Assembly (NCBI GenBank): GCA_028694275.1
Contig: JAQUTS010000087.1
Coordinates: forward strand, 1-7,262
DNA: 7,262 bases
Direction of reading: 5' to 3'
From: Candidatus Gastranaerophilales bacterium
GTDB taxonomy: Bacteria; Cyanobacteriota; Vampirovibrionia; Gastranaerophilales; CAJFVJ01
The notes beneath the pieces were generated by a model that was not told the DNA's origin, did no database searches, and saw only the letters and a program-made list of their open reading frames with translations. This document shows, piece after piece, positions 1 through 5,375 of the stretch (its first letter is position 1; the number at the start of each line of letters is the position of its first letter). Made by a program: the position numbers and the translations under genes.

Positions 1-93
1 ACTGTTGAATGGGATGAAGATACCCAAAAGGTCATCGCCAAAAATCAAGCCGATGAATATGGACATATCAAAAGATGGAAAAACGAACTATAA
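1..93 (+). CDS. C-terminal tail of a cut-off gene, possibly a Gfo/Idh-family oxidoreductase
   Basis: Reading frame 1 is open from the left edge and ends at TAA (91-93), giving 30 residues that begin TVEWDEDTQ and end RWKNEL. The pattern WD-x(5)-V-I-x(3)-Q-A-D followed by a basic/aromatic end resembles the last residues of many Gfo/Idh/MocA-type NAD(P)-dependent sugar or cyclitol dehydrogenases (WDp...e.f..d.eAn......R.pW). This rests on a memory of family tails over a very short stretch, so the family is only a suggestion. The body of the gene lies outside the window. It converges on the 559-residue minus-strand gene with 10 nt between stop codons. Confidence 0.45.
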   Translation, partial: TVEWDEDTQKVIAKNQADEYGHIKRWKNEL

Positions 94-103
94 CATTAGG
101 GTT

Positions 104-1783
104 TTAATTTTTGTTTTGATAATCGGCAAAATTTCTGTAATCAGAGAGTTCTTTTATTGCCATCATATCTGCAATTCTTGATGCTTTTTTCTGTTCTTTT
201 GTTATATAGATATCAAAACCGACAGCGGGAAGAGCCCCTACCATTACGCCTAAGAATATAGGAATGGAGTTGCTTATCATATCATTCCCGATTTTTTCAG
301 GCGGAAGTTTTTTCATTCTTTTGGCAGCAACGGCTGTACCTATTGCCATACCAGCAAGAGTCCCGATATTGGCAATCGGTGATTGTATAATTTGTCCGAC
401 AGCTTCAACACTTTCTGCATATTTTTGTGAGTTGTCATCAACTTTGTTGAAGGTTTTAAATGTATTATGCTGCAGCCTTTTTGCCTCTTGAATCTGCTCA
501 TCGCTTAAGTCTATTTGATCAAGGGCTTTTTGGCGTTGTTTGTCTTTGATGGCTTCTGTTTTCAGGTATTTTTTGTACTCTTTGTGATCTTTTATTACTT
601 GTTTCATAAATTTGAAGAAGCCGGGTTTTTTGGCTTTTTCTACAGGGATATCAGGCATAGCTTTGATTTTTTCATCATCAACATAAACAAAATTATTAGG
701 GTCTTTTTCAAGTTCTTGTTTTACTTTAAATCGGCCGATTCTTGAAGCTTGTTTTTGGACACTTGTGGTATATGCTCCGACTCCTAATGAGGCGACTAAA
801 GCAATACCCCAAGGCAAAACGTTTCGGGCCATTTTGTTTTGTACTTTGGTGTAATCAAGGATTTTTGATACTCCCCAGGCTGCGCCCATTGCAAGGAATG
901 TTGTAGCAAAATTGAGAGAATTGGTTGCGAGTTCGACATTTTCTGCATAATCTTGTGATGCAATGTCGACTTTTTGTACTACATCCAAAAGAAGCTGCTG
1001 ATCTTTTTTAGCATCGAGGATTTCTTTTTCCTTTAATGGAATATTGAAGTTGTTTTTATCTTTTTCAAGCCTTGAGTTGAAGGCTTCTTTTTGTATATCA
1101 TAGTCTTTGTTTTTGGTGAGAAGTTCTTTTGCCGTTGCAAAGAAAGTAAAAGGATTTTGTTCAATGTCGCGTTTTTTGAGTTGTTTTTTCATTTCTTCAT
1201 CAACAGGGACATTTTTTGCAAGTTCTTCAAGTTGTTGACTTTGCTCATTATCAAGTACGGCAAATTTTTGTGCGTTATTGAGTTCTTTTCTTATGGACTC
1301 AAAGCGTCCGCGTCTTGATGCACCGACTTGTATTTGTGATGTCCAGCTCAAAACAGGTATAGATGCCGCAACCGATGCTCCCATACCTATGGCGAAAGGG
1401 ATTATTAAATTCGGATCCAATAAACCTTTATCTTGTTTTGAAAGCTGTTGCTCTAGGGCTTTTGGTTTTTTGAATGCAACAACCGCCAAAGCCCCGCCCA
1501 TCATACCTATCATCATTGCAAGAGCCAGTAGTTGACTCCCGATTTCTTCTGTTACGACTTCGGCATCTTCAGCTTTGCTTTGTGAATATTCATCCATTAT
1601 ATCCACTGCGCGCAAGATAGTTTGGCCCTTTTGGATGGCTTTTTGTTTTTCTTGTTCGCTTACGGGGTTTTGTTTGAGATATTCTGCTTTTTTGGCATTA
1701 TCCAAATCTTTTTTGTCTTGCCAAGTTTTATATTCACCCTCGAATTTTTTATAGTTGCTGTAATTTTGAAATATCTGCATCAT
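104..1783 (-). CDS. Uncharacterised membrane protein made of three repeated two-helix modules
   Basis: A 559-residue protein that I do not recognise. It has no signal peptide: the first 80 residues are charged and Lys/Glu/Gln-rich. About six hydrophobic helices come in three pairs: roughly 82-104 and 124-147, 288-309 and 321-342, 467-487 and 502-527. Each pair belongs to a repeated module. A charged helix carries SQ..AE..E (residues 67-75, 276-284, 452-460), the membrane hairpin follows, and the second helix runs into a tail with ASR (155, 346, 534), then EL about ten residues later and an aromatic such as NF. Modules are joined by long Lys/Glu-rich linkers (about 180-256 and 371-426) likely to be helical or coiled-coil. 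Topology is uncertain because both sides of the hairpins are basic. Two start codons lie in tandem (1783 and 1780); an AAGG stands 4 nt before the first and 7 nt before the second, so the protein may be one residue shorter. It lies 82 nt downstream of the 111-residue membrane gene with no terminator visible between, so cotranscription is likely. Function unknown; a membrane scaffold or envelope role is only a guess. Confidence 0.85.
   Translation of the reverse strand: MMQIFQNYSNYKKFEGEYKTWQDKKDLDNAKKAEYLKQNPVSEQEKQKAIQKGQTILRAVDIMDEYSQSKAEDAEVVTEEIGSQLLALAMMIGMMGGALAVVAFKKPKALEQQLSKQDKGLLDPNLIIPFAIGMGASVAASIPVLSWTSQIQVGASRRGRFESIRKELNNAQKFAVLDNEQSQQLEELAKNVPVDEEMKKQLKKRDIEQNPFTFFATAKELLTKNKDYDIQKEAFNSRLEKDKNNFNIPLKEKEILDAKKDQQLLLDVVQKVDIASQDYAENVELATNSLNFATTFLAMGAAWGVSKILDYTKVQNKMARNVLPWGIALVASLGVGAYTTSVQKQASRIGRFKVKQELEKDPNNFVYVDDEKIKAMPDIPVEKAKKPGFFKFMKQVIKDHKEYKKYLKTEAIKDKQRQKALDQIDLSDEQIQEAKRLQHNTFKTFNKVDDNSQKYAESVEAVGQIIQSPIANIGTLAGMAIGTAVAAKRMKKLPPEKIGNDMISNSIPIFLGVMVGALPAVGFDIYITKEQKKASRIADMMAIKELSDYRNFADYQNKN
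116..502 (-). repeat. Module 3 of the triplicated membrane protein
   Basis: Residues about 428-556. Elements: helix ending in SQKYAESVE (452-460), hairpin (467-487, 502-527) with LGVMVGA, then KEQKKASRIADM, IKEL and NFADYQ. The protein stops three residues after this module, so the C-terminus coincides with the module boundary. The RF of the tail is replaced here by DM. Confidence 0.7.
674..1015 (-). repeat. Module 2 of the triplicated membrane protein
   Basis: Residues about 257-370. Elements: helix ending in SQDYAENVE (276-284), hairpin (288-309, 321-342) with LGVGA in the second helix, then QKQASRIGRF, KQEL and NNFVYVDD. It shares ASRIGRF with module 1 (ASRRGRF), and SQ.YAE.VE and ASRI with module 3. 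It is therefore the copy that best shows that the three are related. Confidence 0.72.
1250..1651 (-). repeat. Module 1 of the triplicated membrane protein
   Basis: Residues about 45-178 of the 559-residue protein. Order of elements: helix ending in SQSKAEDAE (67-75), membrane hairpin (82-104, 124-147) whose second helix holds IGMGASV, then ASRRGRF...KEL and KFAVLD. It has one more residue than modules 2 and 3 between ASR and EL, and the longest hairpin loop. The repeat is visible at protein level; the DNA has diverged. Confidence 0.7.
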
Positions 1784-1865
1784 TTGACCTTGTTTATTTG
1801 ATTTATATGCTTAAAGTCCTTGAAGAGATATTTTTGTTAAAAGCTTATGCAAGTCTTAATTTTTC

Positions 1866-2201
1866 TTAACGGTGCTGAAATCTTTCAGGGTATTGGTTTT
1901 TGTTTATTTGTTTTGCTATTTTTAATCCTGCAATCGGAGCGATGGCAGCGATTGCGATTTTGAGACCCAAATTGAGGTCTTTGTTTTTGGATAGTTTTTT
2001 ATGAGCACCCAACACCGATGCGCCGACTCCTATAAAAAACCCGACCATAGAATTGAGCATCATTTGGCGATTTGGTTTGTCTTTTTTGTCAAACATATCC
2101 ACATGAAACTTGGTAATATAAACAGCAGGAAGCGCAAAACCAATAGCTATCGCGGTAGGTTTTATGTACTTGTTGGCGGGTTTTTGTTGGGATACTTTCA
2201 T
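1866..2201 (-). CDS. Small uncharacterised three-helix membrane protein
   Basis: A 111-residue basic protein, not matched to any family I know. Hydrophobic stretches at about 13-30, 47-66 and 77-96 suggest three membrane helices, with Lys/Arg-rich segments at the N-terminus, between helices and at the C-terminus (which ends ERFQHR). There is no cleavable signal peptide. The second helix contains FFIGVGASV, which matches FAIGMGASV in module 1 of the downstream 559-residue protein at seven of nine positions, so the two may share ancestry; this is weak because small-residue membrane helices converge easily. The ATG at 2201 is the only reasonable start: an upstream ATG in the leader runs into a stop after six codons. 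The Shine-Dalgarno is poor (GAG, 6 nt away). It is the first gene of a probable two-gene leftward operon, about 22 nt from the expected transcript start and under a possible Fur-family operator. Confidence 0.75.
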   Translation of the reverse strand: MKVSQQKPANKYIKPTAIAIGFALPAVYITKFHVDMFDKKDKPNRQMMLNSMVGFFIGVGASVLGAHKKLSKNKDLNLGLKIAIAAIAPIAGLKIAKQINKNQYPERFQHR

Positions 2202-2223
2202 CTTTTACTCAAAGTCTGTGACA

Positions 2224-2242
2224 GTTCATGATTATCATTGCC
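2224..2242. promoter_or_regulatory. Possible Fur-family operator over the -10 box
   Basis: The 19 bases GTTCATGATTATCATTGCC match the classical Fur box (GATAATGATTATCATTATC orientation) at 15 of 19 positions, with a perfect central palindrome ATGAT-T-ATCAT (2228-2238). The site covers the -10 box and expected start of the leftward promoter, where a repressor would block RNA polymerase. It lies about 70 bp from the -35 of addB, so it should not affect that gene directly. AT-rich DNA makes five-base palindrome arms fairly common, and whether this organism has Fur, PerR or Zur cannot be seen here. Confidence 0.4.
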
Positions 2243-2257
2243 GAATTTGTATGTCAA
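2231..2257 (-). promoter_or_regulatory. Sigma-70-type promoter of the leftward membrane-protein operon
   Basis: Reading the minus strand, a perfect -35 box TTGACA (2257-2252) is followed 15 nt later by GATAAT (2236-2231), five of six matches to TATAAT. The 15-bp spacer is short; TTGTTG three bases upstream would give 18 bp instead. Expected transcription start is near 2224, about 22 nt before the ATG at 2201. The short spacer could make the promoter weak or regulator-dependent. Confidence 0.55.
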
Positions 2258-2309
2258 CAAAAGTTTTGTAAAATTATTTTTTGTTTTTCAGGTTTTGGAC
2301 TTTTTGTAT

Positions 2310-2338
2310 TTAACAAACAAGCCCTATTCCTATATAAT
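2310..2338 (+). promoter_or_regulatory. Near-consensus sigma-70-type promoter of the addBA operon
   Basis: TTAACA (2310-2315, five of six to TTGACA), a 17-bp spacer, then a perfect TATAAT (2333-2338). Expected start near 2345, giving a leader of about 22 nt before the ATG at 2367. The AT-rich tract at about 2258-2309 could act as an UP element. No LexA-like box is visible, which suggests constitutive expression. Confidence 0.75.
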
Positions 2339-2366
2339 GATTCAAGATGAATGATGAAAGGGCTGT

Positions 2367-5300
2367 ATGGCCAAATTGACTACAGGTCTTGCAGGATGCG
2401 GTAAAACTGCAAAACTTTTGAGTGATATAGGTGCTTTTATAGAACAATACGGCGCAAACCCCAAGAGGATTTGTGTTATTGCGATGAGTGAGTCTCAAAG
2501 AAAAGAACTTTTTATAAAAGTTCAAAAAAAATGGGGCGAAAACTCTCCGAAAGTTTTTTCTTTTGAGTCTTTTGTTGCTGAGTTTTTGTTTGGGGAAGAA
2601 AAAACCGCGAACAAAAAAATAGTCTCAAGATTTTTGGCGACAGAACTTATCAGTGCTATCTCCAAAAGCGAATTTTTGGCGGATTCTTCTTTGAAAAATC
2701 TCTGCAAATCAAAATCTTTTTCCAGAGAACTTTATAATCTTTTTGCCCTTTTCCAAAACAACTTTATTACGCCTGAAATTATTGATAATGCTATAGAAAA
2801 CCCTGCATTGGATTCTTGTGAAAACCCCAAATTACGTCTTATAAATATAGTTTTTAAAAAATATCTGCAAGCCCTTACGGATGCCAAAAAATTTGATATA
2901 ACGGGCATGGTGGGGGCCTTGATTTCCAAACTGAAAAACGAACAAGATCTTTTGGACAGTATCAAAGCTAAGTTTGACGGTGTTTTTGTTGATGGGTTTG
3001 AGGATATTACATATTTGCAGTTTGTTCTGCTCACAATGGTTGCAGAACCTTGTTCTTTGAGGATATACGGGGATAGTTTTTCTCGTATTCAAGAGTTCAA
3101 AGGGGCATGGTGTGACTCCTTGATTTTTGAGAGTTTGAGCAATCATTTGGGTGAGCTTGAAACAACACAACTTAAAAATTCAAAACGAAATGAAGATATT
3201 TTGCAGCGTGCATTGTATTTAGTCCAAAAATACAACTCTCAAGAAGTATCTTTTGATTTTCAAAAAAATGACAGTATCAAATATCTCAAGTTTGATGATA
3301 TCAAATCGGAGATAGATTATATCGCGGATGATATTTTGTCCCAAAAACAATCAGGGCGAAGTTTTTCGGATTTTGCAATTTTGATACGGGACTATGAGGC
3401 AAGGCAAAAGTTCATTGACCTTTTTGCTGCTCACAATATTCCTTTGAGCTCACAGCTTGTGTGTGATGAGTTTAGGAATTTTCTTCACAGAACAATCAGG
3501 TATCTGAATATATTTGAAATATCTGAAAAACTCGGCGCAGAAGAATTTACCAAAGAAGGATTTTCAAACCCAAAACTAAAGTCAAAAGCGCAAAGAGAGA
3601 TTTTGTTTGAAGATATGAGTCTTTATGTCGGGAATATAATTTCTGACCTTATAGAAGATCCTTACACCAAAGATCGTTTTATTTCCCTGCAAGAGGCCTC
3701 TTCTGAGGTGTCTTTGCTTAATATCATTTGGCAAAACCTCAGTATTTTGTCTGATTTTGACAGGGCGAAGCTTCAATCAGAGTTCGATCTTTTGGCAAGA
3801 CTGTATTTTTATTTTCAGCAAAGGGATTATGGCGTTATTTTTGATCTTATAGCAGATTCTTGTGAAAGTTGGGTCAATAATGATGATTTTCAAAAATCGC
3901 ACAAGGCTTTAAAAGCCCAAATTGATTCAATTTCGCTTCTTTATAGTGATGTTATAAAGTCTCAAATTCCTTTGGCGACTATTTTGGATCTTTTGCTTTT
4001 ATACCCTGAACAAAACTCCGATGATAAAGACAGGGTCAATCTTTTGACTTTTTTCCAAACCCCAGGATGCGAGTTTGAATATGTTTATATACCTTGTCTT
4101 GGGGAGGGTGATTTCCCCAAAAAATCCAAGTCGACCTATTTTATTTCGCCTCAGGCAAATATAACCGTCTCTGAAATTTTAAAGGCGGAGTCGAAAAATT
4201 TTCGCAATCTGATAGAGCTCGATGAGGATGCAATCAAAGAAGAATCAAGGCTTTTTTACCTTGGGATGACAAGGGCAAAAACCCGATTGGTTATTTCAGC
4301 ACACGTTTTTGAGGACAAAAAACAAATTCAGCCATCCGTATTTTTTGAATTATTGAGAAGTATAGACCCTGATAATTATTCAGAACCCAAAATACAAGAG
4401 CAAAGTCAAAATGATGAAAAATTTGAAAAAAAAGTTTGTCAAAAACCTCAAAACATCGTTTTGCCCGAAAATACCCCTTTGAGGCTTAGTGTTTCTGCTG
4501 TTTCAAACTTCCTTAAGTGTCCCAAAAAATATTACTACAAAAACCTTTTGGCTCTGCGCGAAAAAAGGTCTTTCAGTGCTGATTACGGCAGTATTGTGCA
4601 TATGATTATGGAGGTTTTTAACAAAAAATACCTCAACTCTTACACAAAAGAAACCATATTGATGCTCTCAGATATTATTTTTGATGCAAAAAACAATCCT
4701 GATAAGGCTCTTTCTTACGGCTTTAAGGCAAGAGACATCGAACTTATAGAGCTTAGTGATGATCTCAAACTCCTTGAGATGAAGGGGAATTTTGAGGAGG
4801 CAGCGGCAGAACTTGAAGATTCGGGATTTTTCCTTTCTGTGCCTGATAAGGTTTTGACAGAGCAAAGTTTTGAGTTTACTATACCTTCACTTGAGGGGGT
4901 TGTGTTTGACGGAAGAATAGATGCCATAATCGAAAAAGACGGAGAATACAGTCTTTGGGATTACAAAACAGGCAAAAGCAAAGAGATACCTCTTTGCAAT
5001 ATGGCAGCTTTTGAGGCAAAAGGGGGTAAAGAACCGCAGGATATGGAAGAATATTTGCAAAAATATGATTATCAAATTCCTATATATTATTTTGCCTGCA
5101 AAAATGCCAAAACTCTTGCTGATTTGAACGGCAAGGTTAAAGAGCTTGGGCTTCAATATATCAGGCCTATTATCAAAGACGGCTGCCAAACAGATACTGT
5201 AGACGCTCAGACTATAGCACAGATAGAATCAAAGCTTTTTGAAAATCTTGATGCTACAGTAGTGCAAAAAATCAAATCAGCCAAGGCTTTTGCTCCCAAT

Positions 5301-5375
5301 TATGATGATTGGTCCTGCGCAAATTGTGCTTATGCGTTTTTGTGTGACAAAGATGAGGAGGCTTATGATGATTAA
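2367..5375 (+). CDS. addB: AddB-like helicase-nuclease subunit (UvrD-type fold plus PD-(D/E)XK nuclease with Fe-S cysteines)
   Basis: This 1002-residue cytoplasmic protein would be the nuclease and recognition subunit of an AddAB-type complex that resects double-strand breaks. The helicase half has an intact Walker A GLAGCGKT (7-14). Its Walker B reads VFVDGFED (206-213), with Gly where helicases have the catalytic Glu, as known for AddB. It also has GDSFSRIQEFKGA (235-247, motif III), a motif V lacking the usual His and Lys (TFFQTPGCEF, 561-570), and a well kept motif VI (EESRLFYLGMTRAK, 625-638). A charged linker (about 668-704) leads to the nuclease: CPKKYYY (Cys718), G...H (741-745), GRID (Asp852), DYKTGK (Asp865, Lys867) and QIPIY (903-907). 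Cys984-x2-Cys987-x5-Cys993 with Cys718 matches the AddB 4Fe-4S staple. Bacillus AddB is somewhat longer, near 1,160 residues. The start is supported by AAAGGG 4 nt upstream and by Walker A lying close behind it. The actinobacterial AdnA subunit is the main alternative; the DGF Walker B favours AddB. Confidence 0.88.
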   Translation: MAKLTTGLAGCGKTAKLLSDIGAFIEQYGANPKRICVIAMSESQRKELFIKVQKKWGENSPKVFSFESFVAEFLFGEEKTANKKIVSRFLATELISAISKSEFLADSSLKNLCKSKSFSRELYNLFALFQNNFITPEIIDNAIENPALDSCENPKLRLINIVFKKYLQALTDAKKFDITGMVGALISKLKNEQDLLDSIKAKFDGVFVDGFEDITYLQFVLLTMVAEPCSLRIYGDSFSRIQEFKGAWCDSLIFESLSNHLGELETTQLKNSKRNEDILQRALYLVQKYNSQEVSFDFQKNDSIKYLKFDDIKSEIDYIADDILSQKQSGRSFSDFAILIRDYEARQKFIDLFAAHNIPLSSQLVCDEFRNFLHRTIRYLNIFEISEKLGAEEFTKEGFSNPKLKSKAQREILFEDMSLYVGNIISDLIEDPYTKDRFISLQEASSEVSLLNIIWQNLSILSDFDRAKLQSEFDLLARLYFYFQQRDYGVIFDLIADSCESWVNNDDFQKSHKALKAQIDSISLLYSDVIKSQIPLATILDLLLLYPEQNSDDKDRVNLLTFFQTPGCEFEYVYIPCLGEGDFPKKSKSTYFISPQANITVSEILKAESKNFRNLIELDEDAIKEESRLFYLGMTRAKTRLVISAHVFEDKKQIQPSVFFELLRSIDPDNYSEPKIQEQSQNDEKFEKKVCQKPQNIVLPENTPLRLSVSAVSNFLKCPKKYYYKNLLALREKRSFSADYGSIVHMIMEVFNKKYLNSYTKETILMLSDIIFDAKNNPDKALSYGFKARDIELIELSDDLKLLEMKGNFEEAAAELEDSGFFLSVPDKVLTEQSFEFTIPSLEGVVFDGRIDAIIEKDGEYSLWDYKTGKSKEIPLCNMAAFEAKGGKEPQDMEEYLQKYDYQIPIYYFACKNAKTLADLNGKVKELGLQYIRPIIKDGCQTDTVDAQTIAQIESKLFENLDATVVQKIKSAKAFAPNYDDWSCANCAYAFLCDKDEEAYDD
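5355..5361 (+). promoter_or_regulatory. Strong ribosome binding site for addA inside the end of addB
   Basis: GAGGAGG lies within the last codons of addB. Two ATGs follow in tandem, 3 nt (5365) and 6 nt (5368) downstream; the second has the better spacing, so it was taken as the start. The site is inside the upstream gene, so ribosomes finishing addB can restart directly on addA. Confidence 0.7.

Noticed and set aside
1278..1535. Open frame of 85 codons on the + strand inside the 559-residue gene
   Set aside because: It lies wholly antisense to a gene with clear internal repeats and has no convincing ribosome site or family resemblance; low-complexity hydrophobic content is expected opposite membrane-helix codons.
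1784..1865. Possible terminator or separate promoter between the two minus-strand genes
   Set aside because: No stable GC-containing stem with a T-run, and no -35/-10 pair with acceptable spacing; only a HindIII-type AAGCTT palindrome and A/T runs. Cotranscription is simpler.
2001..2231. Open frame of 76 codons on the + strand opposite the small membrane gene
   Set aside because: It is antisense to the better supported 111-residue gene, which has a promoter and a membrane-protein profile, and it has no good ribosome site.
2257..2269. Palindrome ACAAAA-G-TTTTGT between the divergent promoters, with a looser TTTGT/ACAAA pair at 2303-2317 over the addB -35 box
   Set aside because: Only A/T-rich five- to six-base arms, which are common by chance in such DNA, and no match to a regulator I know. 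The two copies have different centre lengths, so they do not look like a shared operator.
2258..2366. Search for a LexA/SOS box before the repair operon
   Set aside because: No CGAAC-type, CTG-N10-CAG-type or AGTAC-type palindrome was seen near the addB promoter, so SOS control is not claimed.
2524..2531. Run of eight A in addB (and another at about 4426-4433) as a possible programmed frameshift
   Set aside because: The zero frame continues through both runs into all expected motifs, with no stem or alternative product that would need slippage.
2832..3170. Open frame of 112 codons on the minus strand
   Set aside because: It is antisense to the helicase half of addB, whose motifs fix the coding strand, and it overlaps another open frame on the same strand. 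No protein features suggest a real gene.
4887..5189. Open frame of 100 codons on the minus strand
   Set aside because: It is antisense to the catalytic nuclease motifs of addB (GRID, DYKTGK, QIPIY), so it is a shadow.
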